Assembly (NCBI RefSeq): GCF_013409365.1
Contig: NZ_JACCBA010000001.1
Location: forward strand, 5,270,001 to 5,334,000
DNA: 64,000 bases
From: Actinomadura luteofluorescens
Lineage (GTDB): Bacteria > Actinomycetota > Actinomycetes > Streptosporangiales > Streptosporangiaceae
Reading direction: 5' to 3'
Position numbers and translations under genes: made by a program. The notes beneath the pieces were generated by a model. That model had not been told where the DNA came from. It saw nothing but the letters and a program-made list of their open reading frames with translations, and searched no databases. This document shows, one piece after another, positions 1-7,996 of the stretch (position 1 is its first letter; every line of letters begins with the position of its first letter).

Positions 1-106
1 CACCGCCGAAAACGCCAAGTTCACCTTCAAGGGCGTGCCGAAGCCGTCGACCGTCCCCGACAGCCCGCCCCCCATCGAGGGCGCGGTGAACTTCAACAAG
101 GACTGA
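1..106 (+). CDS. C-terminal end of an unidentified protein (partial)
   Basis: An open frame enters from the left edge (first full codon at base 2) and stops at TGA 104-106, giving about 34 residues. The tail is rich in Pro, Lys and acidic residues and ends NFNKD. There is too little sequence to assign a family. It is followed 12 bases later by a strong hairpin with a T-rich tail, so this is the last gene of its transcription unit. Codon use is normal for the window. Confidence 0.6.
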   Translation, partial: TAENAKFTFKGVPKPSTVPDSPPPIEGAVNFNKD

Positions 107-118
107 GCAAGGCCCACG

Positions 119-161
119 ACACAGCGCTGCTCCTTCTGACCAAGAAGGAGCAGCGCTGTGT
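119..161 (+). terminator. Strong intrinsic terminator after the left-edge gene
   Basis: A perfect 18-bp inverted repeat (119-136 and 144-161, starting ACACAGCGCTGC) has a 7-base loop and is followed by the T-rich stretch TTGTTTGCATTTC. It is the best rho-independent terminator in the window and lies just downstream of the TGA at 104-106. Confidence 0.9.
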
Positions 162-171
162 TTGTTTGCAT

Positions 172-790
172 TTCTCTCCTCCTTCGGGCCTTGAAGGCCC
201 TCCATCGTCGAGAAACGCGGGCGATCGTTGGCATCGCTCCGGCTCGCCTGGCGGCTCGCTGCGCGATCAGGTTCTCGCTTCGCTTGAACCTGCCTTCGGA
301 CGCGATCGCGGCCATTGAGGTTGTTGCGTGGTTGCGGCGCCGGCTGAGGTGGGTGTTGAAGTGCTCTGCTGCCTCGGGCGCTGAGCGCCCCCTGCCGTCG
401 GCCACCACGGGCGATCGTTGGCATCGCTCCGGCTCGCCTGGCGGCTCGCTGCGCGATCAGGTTCTCGCTTCGCTCGAATCTGCCTTCGGACGTGATCGCG
501 GGTGTTGGGATCGTTGGGTGGTGCGGCGTCGTCGGCTGAGGTGGGCCTTGTAGTGCTCTCCTCCTTCGGACGTTGAGCGCTCTCTGTCGACGGTTCTGAG
601 GCGGTCGCTGGCATCGCTCCGGTTCGCTGCGCGATCTGGTTCTCGCAAGTTCGAAGCTGCCCTCGGACGCGATCGCGGTCCCCAGGCCGCCGCTGCGTGT
701 TGCTGCGGTGGCTGAGTTGGGTGCTGGTGGTCCCAGCATGGCCGCCGTGAAGCACAACGGGTCTCAGGTGTCGTCTTGGTGGGTCTTGTA
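172..790 (+). repeat. Imperfect 190-bp tandem repeat, three units
   Basis: The motif GCGATCGTTGGCATCGCTCC occurs at 221 and 411, and as GCGGTCGCTGGCATCGCTCC at 601, so the period is exactly 190 bases. Units 1 and 2 share long near-identical tracts (TCGCCTGGCGGCTCGCTGCG, GATCAGGTTCTCGCTTCGCT, TGCCTTCGGACG). Unit 3 is more diverged and lacks about 13 bases of the GCCTGGCGGCTC segment. The array begins with a small GGGCC-N5-GGCCC hairpin at 186-200. It starts right after the terminator of the left-edge gene. No coding role is visible. Confidence 0.85.
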
Positions 791-1383
791 GCCGGACGTC
801 AAAATTTGGATCTCCCTGGAGGCTGTGGGCCAACCGTTCCGCCTCTTCGAATGGCGGTGGTAACTAGGCTCGTCGTTTCCGGCAGAGTCGCTCTACAAGT
901 CCCGCCTGGCCTGCCGTTGGAGGTCGCAGGTGTAGATGACCTAGCTGGACTTGCAGGTGGCCGGCCTGGCTGCTGCCGTGAAGCGCGGCGAGGGCGCGGG
1001 CGTTGTCATGTTGGGCAGGCCCCGCCTTGCCCGCTATTGAGGAAGCCCAGGTGTGGAGCCCCTGGACTTTCGGGGAACGGCTTCGCTGCTGTCGTGGACT
1101 CGGTGGGGGCGTGGGTGCCGTTCTGGCTGGGCTTGTGGCCGGACGGCGACGTTCGGGGCCGCCTGGACGTTGTGGGCCGGCCTCTCGCTTCTTCAGGCCC
1201 AGACCGGAGGGGCCGATGGGGTTATCCACAGAACGTCGTTCGGCCTCTGATGTCCGCCGTCCTCGCGGACCCTGTAGGTGACTTCAGGGAGGCCCAGCGT
1301 GCAAGTGAACCGCCGCATCCGTCACTGTCCGAACATCACGTCCGCCCAACTCGGCGACATCCCGAACTGTCAGAGCCCGGCCC

Positions 1384-1389
1384 TATCAT
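1384..1389 (+). promoter_or_regulatory. -10 hexamer TATCAT, leaderless start
   Basis: TATCAT lies exactly six bases before the ATG at 1396, so transcription would begin at or next to the start codon. The start codon is flanked by the self-complementary sequences TTCGAA (1389-1394) and CATTCGAATG (1399-1408), a possible autoregulatory operator for the helix-turn-helix protein encoded here. Confidence 0.5.
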
Positions 1390-1395
1390 TCGAAC

Positions 1396-2028
1396 ATGCA
1401 TTCGAATGCGGCGGGCTTCAGGCGGCGTGGCCGGGCCGTCCTCGGCGACGCGCGGGCACGGTCACCGGCCCAGCCTCCGATCTTTCGCTCGCGCCTGCAG
1501 GGCGAACTGCTCGCCCGTCTCCTGCTCGGACCCGAGCGCGAGGCCTCGATGCTGGATCTTGCAGTGATGCTTCGGACCGATCTTGCGTCCGTCATGCGCG
1601 AGGTGGAGCGGCTGGCCCATGCCGACGTCCTCACCCTGCGCCGCACCCTGGCCGGACGCATCGTGAGCCGCAATGCCGAGAGCCCCCTCTACGAGCCGCT
1701 GGCCCGGCTCCTGATGCTCACGTTCGGTCCTGCCGCCGTGGTGGCCGAAGAGTTCGGCCGCCTGCCCGCAGTCCGCGAGCTCTACCTATTCGGCCCCTGG
1801 GCGGAACGCTACGAAGGGATCCCCGGCCCCCCACCCGTGGACGTCGAGGTCCTGGTGATCGGGGACCTCCCGCTGGACGCGGCCTTCGACACCGCCCAGG
1901 AGGCGGCAGCCCGCCTAGGCCTTCCGGTCCACGCGGTAGTCCGCCCCTTGGCCCAGTGGCGAGACGACACAGACCCCTTCCTGCGAGAGATCTGTGAAGG
2001 CGAGGTGCTGATTGGGGTGCTCTGTTAA
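1396..2028 (+). CDS. Winged-helix / nucleotidyltransferase-fold protein
   Basis: A 210-aa protein. Residues about 30-95 look like a winged helix-turn-helix of the ArsR/MarR kind (LARLLLGPEREASMLDLAVM followed by a recognition-helix-like stretch). Residues about 125-210 resemble a small nucleotidyltransferase (MNT-like) domain: a GPW-ER turn at 133-138 and the strand VDVEVLVIGD at 148-157, which would carry the metal-binding acids. The usual GSxARG signature is altered to GPWAERY, so catalysis is uncertain. Such HTH-NTase proteins are generally described as regulators or antitoxin-like proteins. No partner gene is adjacent. The start is chosen because a -10 hexamer sits six bases upstream. A diverged copy of the 190-bp repeat follows directly. 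Confidence 0.75.
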   Translation: MHSNAAGFRRRGRAVLGDARARSPAQPPIFRSRLQGELLARLLLGPEREASMLDLAVMLRTDLASVMREVERLAHADVLTLRRTLAGRIVSRNAESPLYEPLARLLMLTFGPAAVVAEEFGRLPAVRELYLFGPWAERYEGIPGPPPVDVEVLVIGDLPLDAAFDTAQEAAARLGLPVHAVVRPLAQWRDDTDPFLREICEGEVLIGVLC

Positions 2029-2663
2029 CGGCAGCGCTCCCCTACTTCGGGCCCTGACGGCCCTCCATAATCGAGCCCCGGTGTGATCGCTGGCCTCGTT
2101 TAAGCTCGCTTGGCGGCTCGCTGCGCGGTCAGGTTCTCGCGAGCCTGAACCTGCTTTCGGACTTGATCGAGGCCCGGAGGTTGCCGCGTGGTTGGTGCGG
2201 GGGCTGAGGTCGCCGGCCTAATGAACACGCCGCGGCCGTTGCGTTGTTCTGCCTCTCTGGCTGCCCAGGCGGCACGTGACTGAGGGCGCTTGCCTCCGCG
2301 ATCCGCGCTGCTTGATGGCGAGCGGTGGCGGCAGTCGCCGGTGGACGTCCAAGGCTTCTCAGAGTCGCATCTGGGGCCTGACGGGATTCGTCCTATGTGT
2401 GGCTTTGGGGTCGTTGTCAGCCCGGCTGGGGCAGTCACGGACGGGCCTCGAAGGCTGGCCCGTGTGGCGTGTGGGCTGAGTGTGTCGACTGTGTGTGGCT
2501 TGGTTGGCGGCGATGTTGGTGAGTTAGACAGTGTGGTGGTGGGCTTGGCCTGGTCAGAGGGCGGTGTCTTACATGAGGCCGTTTGGCGGGACGCGGTCAG
2601 CCGCGTAGTCGCACGCGAATAACCAGGCGACTTCGGTGGGTGCTCCCGAGATAGTGGTCGCCC
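2029..2663. other. Non-coding gap, G/T-skewed
   Basis: About 630 bases. The first 200 are the dispersed repeat copy. The rest (2231-2650) is strongly G/T-biased on the plus strand, with long GTGTG-TGG tracts around 2455-2560 and short frames on both strands that look random. I see no RNA gene or decayed gene that I can name. Confidence 0.6.
2034..2230 (+). repeat. Dispersed copy of the 190-bp repeat
   Basis: This copies the unit that starts at 172. It has the same GGGCC-N5-GGCCC hairpin (2049-2063), CCCTCCAT, a GATCGCTGGC stretch, TTGGCGGCTCGCTGCGC, GTCAGGTTCTCGC, CTGCTTTCGGAC and GGTTGCCGCGTGGTTG in the same order. It begins a few bases after the stop codon of the preceding gene, as the first array begins after a gene end. 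Identity is moderate, so the copies are old or drift freely. Confidence 0.8.
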
Positions 2664-3410
2664 ATGGATGAGGTCGAGGTCGTCGTCGCCCATTCCGAGC
2701 GTGCGACTCTGCGCGTGGGTGACGTGTTCCTGAAGGTGGACGCTGATCAGGCGCGCATCGACGTCGAGGTCGAGGCGATGTCCCTCGCGCCGGTCCCGAC
2801 GCCGGAGGTGCTGTGGCACAAGCCGCCCGCGCTCGCGATCGCCGCGCTTCCGGGGACGACGCTTGGGCGGCTCGGCGGGCCGTCGACCGGGTCGCCGGCG
2901 GCGTGGGCGGCGGCGGGCGCCACCATCCGGAAGCTGCACGACGCGCCGCTGCCGTCCAGGCCCGGCCGGGCGGGACGGAGCATCGCCGCGCTGACTGCGG
3001 AACTCGACGAGGAGTGCGAGCTGCTCGTGACCAGCGGCACTTTGCCCGCCGACCTGGTCACCCGCAACCGCCAAGTCGCCGAGGCCGCGCTCCGGCCCTG
3101 GACTCCGGCGTTCACGCACGGCGACCTGCAGATCGCGCATGTCTTCGTCGACGGCGACGAGGTCACGGGCATCATCGACTGGTCCGAGGCAGGCCAGGGT
3201 GATGCCCTGTACGACCTCGCGACCTTCACGCTCGGACACGAGGAGCACCTCGATGACGTCATCGCCGGCTATGGCATCGATGTCGACCTCGACGTGATCT
3301 ACGCGTGGTGGTCGTTGCGGAGCCTGCTGGCGGTTCGCTGGCTGATCGAGCACGGGTTCGACCCCTTCGCGCCAGGCTGTGAGGTCGATGTGCTGGAAGC
3401 CTGGATGTGA
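2664..3410 (+). CDS. Aminoglycoside phosphotransferase (APH/ChoK) family protein
   Basis: A 248-aa protein-kinase-like small-molecule phosphotransferase. The catalytic loop FTHGDLQIAHVFVDG (about 150-164; usual Brenner motif HGDLxxxN, here with H where Asn is common) and the metal-binding IIDWSEAGQGD (170-180) are clear. LKVD near 23-26 supplies the ATP lysine. The catalytic Asp154 and the DFG-equivalent Asp172 are present, but the Asn-to-His change at 159 is unusual. The family phosphorylates aminoglycosides, macrolides, homoserine or choline-like substrates; the substrate here cannot be read. It stands alone, preceded by the non-coding stretch. The ATG has no Shine-Dalgarno and may be leaderless. 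Confidence 0.85.
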   Translation: MDEVEVVVAHSERATLRVGDVFLKVDADQARIDVEVEAMSLAPVPTPEVLWHKPPALAIAALPGTTLGRLGGPSTGSPAAWAAAGATIRKLHDAPLPSRPGRAGRSIAALTAELDEECELLVTSGTLPADLVTRNRQVAEAALRPWTPAFTHGDLQIAHVFVDGDEVTGIIDWSEAGQGDALYDLATFTLGHEEHLDDVIAGYGIDVDLDVIYAWWSLRSLLAVRWLIEHGFDPFAPGCEVDVLEAWM

Positions 3411-3941
3411 GGCTGAGCGGGGGGGTGACTGCCACGTGTGCGTTTTGACGCCTCGAACGGGCCATTCCCTGGGGCGCTTCTGCCCTTGCCTTCAACAGAG
3501 TGCGGTGCGAAGTCGTCGCTCCAGATGACGGTGCAGCCTAGGGTGACGGGCGCGTGGTGGGGTCGTCGCGGATCTCCCAGTGGATACGCAGGCGGCGACC
3601 GCCGCGCGGCCACGAACGGCGGCGACAGGTGCCCGTTCTCCGGCTGAGGCGCCGGAAACACCACCGGAAAGCCTCCCTCGGGCTCGCCTAAGGCCGCGGC
3701 GGGGTCCTGGCCCGCGTCGCCGCGCTGGCCCGCGTCGCCGCGCGGGCGTGCGGCCTTGGCGGCGGGTGTCGCCGTCGGCGGGTCGCCGTGCGCGGTCGTT
3801 GGGACCGCGGCGGTGGCCGTTCGCCGTCGCCCTCTGCTCGGGCTGTGTGCGGTTGTTGTTCAGCGGAGGTGGGGGGCCGCTAGGGGGGTGTTGTGCGCCT
3901 TGATGAGCTGCTTGTTGGCGGGGGTGTTTCAGGTCGCCGGG
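3411..3941. other. Non-coding gap with an 18-bp duplication
   Basis: About 530 bases between the APH-family gene and the convergent deaminase gene. Frames on both strands are Arg/Pro-rich and unconvincing. The one clear structure is a perfect tandem duplication of TGGCCCGCGTCGCCGCGC at 3708-3725 and 3726-3743. I see no terminator with a U-tract. Confidence 0.55.
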
Positions 3942-4922
3942 CTACGGCGGTGGGGTTGTTAGCCAGGTTTGGATTGCGTCTTGGAGGGTCTTCTTTGTCT
4001 GGGGTGGGGCGAAGGAGGCGGTTACGGCGGCTTGGGCCAGGGCGGCCAGGGTGGGGTCGTCGTAAGCGAAGGTGGTGCGGACGTGGGCGTACTCGGTTGC
4101 TAGAGGGGTGTTGATCAGGGCGGGGATGTCGGTGTTGAGGGTGACCAGCAGCCCGGCTTCGCGGAGGCGGGGGAGGGGGTGCGCGTCCAGGGACGGGACG
4201 AAGCCCAGCGCGACGTTGGAGGACGGGCAGACCTCCAGGGGGATGCCGCGTTCGCGGACCTCGGCCACCAGGTCGGGGTCGTCCAGGATCCGGATGCCGT
4301 GGCCCAGGCGCTCGGTGCGGCCGGGGCCGAGAGCCTGCCGGATGCTGGCCGGGCCCTCGCCCTCGCCTGCGTGGTGGACGATGTGGAGTCCGGCGTCGTG
4401 GGCGGCGTCGAAGACCTCGGTGAACGGGTCGCCGGGGTGGGCCTCGTCGCCGGCGAGGCCGACGGCGACCACGCGGTCGTGGCGGCGGGCCAGGTCGAGG
4501 GTCCGCCAGGCGCGCTCGACGGAGCGGCGGCGGGAGTGGTCGAGGATCAGGCGGCACTCGATGCCGAAGGCTTCCTGGCCCGCCTCAAGGCCCTCCAGGA
4601 CGGCCGTCAGGGGCATGTCGAGGTCGCCGAGGCGCTCGCCGTGGGCGGCTGCCGTGAACGAGACCTCGGCGTACCGGACGCCTTGGGCCGACTCGTCCTG
4701 GCAGAACTCGTAGGCGATGCGGCGGAAGTCATCGGGCTTCTGAAGGCAGTCGCGGACGAGGCCGTTCTGCGCGAAGAAGGAGGCGAAGTCGCCGAACGCG
4801 CCGACGTCGTCGGGGACCTGCACGCCGTTGGCGGCGCCGATCTCGCGGAGGGTGGCTCGGCGAACGGTGCTTTCGAGGTGGACGTGCAGGTGTGCTTTGG
4901 GCAGGGTCAGGAGATCGCGCAC
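3942..4922 (-). CDS. Adenosine deaminase-like amidohydrolase, atypical active site
   Basis: A 326-aa member of the adenosine/AMP/aminofutalosine deaminase family. Zinc ligands: H13 and H15 (HVHLES), H184 (VHHAGE, with catalytic Glu187) and D265 (LNTDIP); GHG is at 207-209. Two positions differ from classical adenosine deaminase: HLEG is HLES, and the second Asp of the DD pair (Asp296 in mouse, which contacts the purine) is Ile266. Deaminase activity is likely, but the substrate may not be adenosine; aminodeoxyfutalosine or another purine are options. The GTG start is preceded by TACCGT exactly six bases away (leaderless). It is divergent from the NADAR gene across a short region with a palindrome. 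Confidence 0.85.
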   Translation of the reverse strand: MRDLLTLPKAHLHVHLESTVRRATLREIGAANGVQVPDDVGAFGDFASFFAQNGLVRDCLQKPDDFRRIAYEFCQDESAQGVRYAEVSFTAAAHGERLGDLDMPLTAVLEGLEAGQEAFGIECRLILDHSRRRSVERAWRTLDLARRHDRVVAVGLAGDEAHPGDPFTEVFDAAHDAGLHIVHHAGEGEGPASIRQALGPGRTERLGHGIRILDDPDLVAEVRERGIPLEVCPSSNVALGFVPSLDAHPLPRLREAGLLVTLNTDIPALINTPLATEYAHVRTTFAYDDPTLAALAQAAVTASFAPPQTKKTLQDAIQTWLTTPPP

Positions 4923-4950
4923 TGGCGTACGGTACGAGCCCGCGGCCTGA

Positions 4951-4976
4951 GTTGACGAACGAATTTTCGTTGACCG
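4951..4976. promoter_or_regulatory. Palindrome and direct repeat between divergent genes
   Basis: AACGAATTTTCGTT (4958-4971) is a perfect inverted repeat, 6-bp arms with a 2-base centre. GTTGAC occurs at 4951 and again at 4969. The element lies between the deaminase (leftward) and NADAR (rightward) genes and could be a shared operator. The bound protein is unknown. Confidence 0.4.
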
Positions 4977-5080
4977 GTGTGGGGAGATCGGCCCATGATC
5001 GGCCCGATGCGCGGTCGTGTCGCACCTGGGTGGGGCGGCGGTCGCTCGGCCGCGCTGGACGAGATTGAGGAGTTCTCGTA

Positions 5081-6199
5081 TTGCTACGGATCCACCGGAT
5101 CGAGGACGGGCGGCGCATCGAGGGAGTGGCGCGGCCCATCTTCATCCACAACGTCTCGTACCACCTCACGAACCTTCTGGTGTTCGCGGACGGCGCCATC
5201 AGCTGCTGGGAGTGGGTCGACCTGGAGGGCCTCCGCGAGAAGCTCGAATGCGGGTGGGTCGTGACGGAGGTACCCGACGGTGGTGAGATCAGCGCGTTCG
5301 AGCTGGGCCGGTGGAAGGCCGCCGAGCCGATGTTCGGCCTCACCCCGGAGATGCTGCTGGGGGAGGTGGCCGACGACATCGAGCGGCTGAACGAGCGTCC
5401 GGATTCCACCGACCGGTGCCTGGCGCTGCTGGACCGGTACCTGGAGTCGCGGGACGAGGCCGACCGGCTGGCGCTGCGCGAGGCGTACCTGGCGATCCCC
5501 GCCCACAAACGCCATTACTCGCTCGGCGACATGGACAACAAAGACCGCCCGCTGGTCTTCCTGTGCACCGATGTCGGGGAGCGCCCGATCGGTGGCTGGT
5601 TCGACGATGATGTGGTCACCGAAGCCATGCGGGAATGGGCGCTGGACTACTTCGCCGAGGAGAAGCGCGCTCGCGCGGAATACGAGTCGAAGCGGTCGGC
5701 GGACGATCCGCCGGAACCTTCGAGCGGGACGATTCACCTTGGCGGACGCGTGTTTCCGCGAGGGTGGCCGGAGGACCCGGGAATCGACGCGCTGCAGAAC
5801 GACTACCCGGCCCCGATCGAGGTCGGCGGCGTCCTCTACCCGTCGGTCACGCACGCCTACTGGGCTCTGTCCGCTGAGGATCCCGAGGTCCGGGAGCGGA
5901 TCCGCGCGTCCGAACGGCCCTACGACGCCCAGAAGATCGCAGAGGAGGCGTCCCGCGTCCAGGGATGGCCGCAGGCCAGGACGGCGGTGATGGCCGGACT
6001 CATGCGTGCGAAATACGCGCAGCATCCGGAATTGGCGGAGATCCTGCTCGGTACGGGCGACGCGCCGATCGGGTACGGCGGGATCGACTCCGACCACTGG
6101 ATCACGCGCGGAGATAGAGGCCGAAACTGGGTGGGGCGCCTGCTGGAGCTCGTCCGTTCTGACATTTGTGCCCAGAGGTCCGGCCTCCCGCTTTCCTGA
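5081..6199 (+). CDS. NADAR-domain protein with N-terminal DUF7638-like domain
   Basis: A 372-aa protein. The C-terminal part (about 236-362) is a NADAR/YbiA-type domain: LQNDYPAPIEVGGVLYPSVT, HAYWA, MRAKYAQHPELAEILLGTGD and RGRNWVGRLLELV. Members of this family cleave N-glycosidic bonds, either in riboflavin intermediates or on ADP-ribosylated guanine. The N-terminal part (1-80, RPIFIHNVSYHL, CWEWVDL) looks like the small domain often called DUF7638. A charged linker joins them (about 190-215). The TTG start has GAGGAG eight bases upstream. A deaminase gene is divergent on the left, and the DNA glycosylase gene mutY converges from the right. Confidence 0.8.
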   Translation: MLRIHRIEDGRRIEGVARPIFIHNVSYHLTNLLVFADGAISCWEWVDLEGLREKLECGWVVTEVPDGGEISAFELGRWKAAEPMFGLTPEMLLGEVADDIERLNERPDSTDRCLALLDRYLESRDEADRLALREAYLAIPAHKRHYSLGDMDNKDRPLVFLCTDVGERPIGGWFDDDVVTEAMREWALDYFAEEKRARAEYESKRSADDPPEPSSGTIHLGGRVFPRGWPEDPGIDALQNDYPAPIEVGGVLYPSVTHAYWALSAEDPEVRERIRASERPYDAQKIAEEASRVQGWPQARTAVMAGLMRAKYAQHPELAEILLGTGDAPIGYGGIDSDHWITRGDRGRNWVGRLLELVRSDICAQRSGLPLS

Positions 6200-6410
6200 A
6201 GGGGGGTATAGGTGCGCTCCGGTCGGACGGTAGCGTCCGGGGGCCCGCCCCTGTATCTCGTCTATGCGGATATTTGTGTGTTAGAGGGCTGTTGTTTGCG
6301 AGGGCAGGCACGGGTGCGATCGGCCTGTGGCTGCGCTCGGTCGTCAGCTCCTCTGAGTCCCTTGGGGGTGGTTCGATCGACCTGTCCATGGGGCCGTCCG
6401 GACCGGAGGG

Positions 6411-7289
6411 TCAGCCCGGGAGGGCGTAGCGGCCGTCTTCCAGGGGGTCGACCAGGCCGTCGGCGATGAGGGCGTCGAGGGCGCGTTCGCGTTGGACGGC
6501 GTCCGACCAGACGATGTCGAGGGCCGGTTTTTCGACGGGTTCGTCGGCGTCTCGCAGGACGGCCAGGAGGCGGCCCCGGCACTGCCGGTCGGTGCCGGCG
6601 TAGGTCTGGCCCCTTCGCGGTGGCCCGTCGTAGGCGGGTCGGCCGTTCAGTTGCCACGCGCACTTGTCGATGACGGGGCAGTCGACGCAGCGGGGTGAGC
6701 GGGCGGTGCAGACCAGCGCGCCCAGTTCCATGACGGCGACGGCCCAGCGGGCGGCGGTCGGCGGGTCGAGCGGGAGGAGGCTCTCGGCGAGCCTGACCTC
6801 GGCCTTGGTCTGCGTCTTCGGCGGGTACTCGGCGCCGGAGAGCAGCCGGGCCAGGACGCGGCGGACGTTGGTGTCGAGGACGGCGTGCCGCTGCCGGAAC
6901 GCGAAGCTGGCGACGGCGGCGGCGGTGTAGGCGCCGATTCCGGGGAGCGCCAGGAGGTCCTCGTGGGAGGAGGGGACGTCGCCGCCGTGCCGTTCGGTGA
7001 TCGCGCAAGCGGCCTGGTGGAGGCGCAGCGCGCGGCGCGGGTAGCCGAGCCGGCCCCATGCGCGGACGGCCTCGCCGGACGGTTCGGCGGCGAGCGCGGC
7101 GGGCGTCGGCCAGCGCGTCGTCCAGACGTCCCAGACGGGCAGGACGCGGGAGACCGGTGTCTGCTGAAGCATGATCTCGCTGACGAGGACGCCCCAGGGG
7201 GTCGTGTCCGGCGCCCGCCACGGGAGGTCCCGGGCGTTCGCGTCGTACCAGGCGAGGATCGGTGCGGTGTAGGCGGATTCGGTGTTCAT
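6411..7289 (-). CDS. mutY: A/G-specific adenine glycosylase MutY
   Basis: A 292-aa base-excision repair enzyme that removes adenine mispaired with 8-oxoguanine. It shows the N-terminal LPWR, catalytic Glu38 in SEIMLQQTPV, the helix-hairpin-helix LPGIGAYTA (115-123), catalytic Asp139 in VLDTN, and a four-cysteine 4Fe-4S site C194-x6-C201-x2-C204-x5-C210. The C-terminal part is short, so the NUDIX-like 8-oxoG recognition domain of longer MutY proteins is missing, as is common in actinobacteria. An in-frame ATG at 7301 and a longer frame exist; 7289 gives the usual family start. It is divergent from the small membrane-anchored protein at 7358. Confidence 0.92.
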   Translation of the reverse strand: MNTESAYTAPILAWYDANARDLPWRAPDTTPWGVLVSEIMLQQTPVSRVLPVWDVWTTRWPTPAALAAEPSGEAVRAWGRLGYPRRALRLHQAACAITERHGGDVPSSHEDLLALPGIGAYTAAAVASFAFRQRHAVLDTNVRRVLARLLSGAEYPPKTQTKAEVRLAESLLPLDPPTAARWAVAVMELGALVCTARSPRCVDCPVIDKCAWQLNGRPAYDGPPRRGQTYAGTDRQCRGRLLAVLRDADEPVEKPALDIVWSDAVQRERALDALIADGLVDPLEDGRYALPG

Positions 7290-7357
7290 GCGCGCCGCCA
7301 TTGTGGCATGCGGCGGGTCGCCCGCTCTTCCTGGTTCGCTGAATGCATACTGCCCGC

Positions 7358-7972
7358 ATGGGGGCGAACACTGAGCGCGACCGGGATGGCTCTGGGCTCG
7401 ATCGATACTGGCGGCGGCGCGTGTGGGCCCTGGGGGGCGTCCTTGGGGCCGTCGGCCTGCTGGCCTGGACATGCCAGGGAGGTGGCGGGGAGGCCGAGCC
7501 GCGCCGCGCCGCGGGTGCGGCCGAGGCCACGCGCCCTCCTCCGCCGCCGAGCGCGATGCCGACGGTCACCGTCACCACGACGACCACGCCCGCGCCGGAG
7601 CAGGCCGACGGCGGCCCCTGCGACCGCGGTGACCTCGTGGTCAACATGTCCGCCGCGAAGAACGTCTACGCCGGGGCCGAGCGGCCGGAGTTCCGGGTCA
7701 CGGTGGTCAGCACGGGTGAGGGCTCCTGCGCGTTCGACACGGGGGCGCTGGACGTCCGCATCACTTCCGGCGCGGACCGGGTCTGGTCGTCGACCAAGTG
7801 CCGCAGGGGCGACGCGCCCAAGGCGACGCTCCGGCGCGGCATCCCCTACGTCGACGACGTCGTCTGGGACCGCCGGCGCGACTGCAAGGGCGCCGTCCGT
7901 GCTCGTCCCGGCACCTACGTGGCGACCCTGAAAGGCGTGAAGGCCAAGAAGCTGGTCTTCAGCCTTCGCTGA
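7358..7972 (+). CDS. Membrane-anchored extracytoplasmic protein of unknown function
   Basis: About 204 aa with one N-terminal membrane segment (VWALGGVLGAVGLLAW), then a Pro/Thr-rich linker (PPPPPSAMP, TVTVTTTTTPAP) and an outside domain of about 120 residues. That domain has four Cys (CDRG, CAFD, CRRG, CKG) that could form two disulfides and a beta-rich pattern (PEFRVTVVSTGEGSCAF). The pattern resembles intracellular-proteinase-inhibitor or DUF4232-like Ig-type folds, but I do not recognise the family. The start is chosen because CATACT (7346-7351) sits six bases upstream; an in-frame ATG at 7343 would overlap that hexamer. Confidence 0.7.
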   Translation: MGANTERDRDGSGLDRYWRRRVWALGGVLGAVGLLAWTCQGGGGEAEPRRAAGAAEATRPPPPPSAMPTVTVTTTTTPAPEQADGGPCDRGDLVVNMSAAKNVYAGAERPEFRVTVVSTGEGSCAFDTGALDVRITSGADRVWSSTKCRRGDAPKATLRRGIPYVDDVVWDRRRDCKGAVRARPGTYVATLKGVKAKKLVFSLR

Positions 7973-7996
7973 CGCCTCCCGAGGGCCCGCACAGGG

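Larger units (their letters stand above)
107..1395. other. Long non-coding, G/T-skewed stretch with repeats
   Basis: About 1.3 kb without a convincing gene. Open frames exist on both strands, but their translations are Arg/Pro/Ser-rich, start nowhere near a ribosome binding site and show no family motif. The plus strand is visibly rich in G and T. The left half is a degenerate 190-bp tandem repeat, described separately. The right half (about 790-1390) has only weak self-similarity, for example the stretches near 787 and 1134 that share TTGT-GCCGGACG and CCTGGA-G-TGTGGGCC. A promoter for the next gene lies at the right end. Confidence 0.7.

Noticed and set aside
172..790. Tandem repeats considered as a CRISPR array
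   Set aside because: The units are 190 bp and diverge along their whole length. There are no short identical repeats with unique spacers, and no cas genes.
776..1567. 263-codon plus-strand frame in the left non-coding stretch
   Set aside because: No ribosome binding site, biased composition (Gly, Pro, Arg, Val, Leu), overlap with the HTH/NTase gene, and no recognisable motif.
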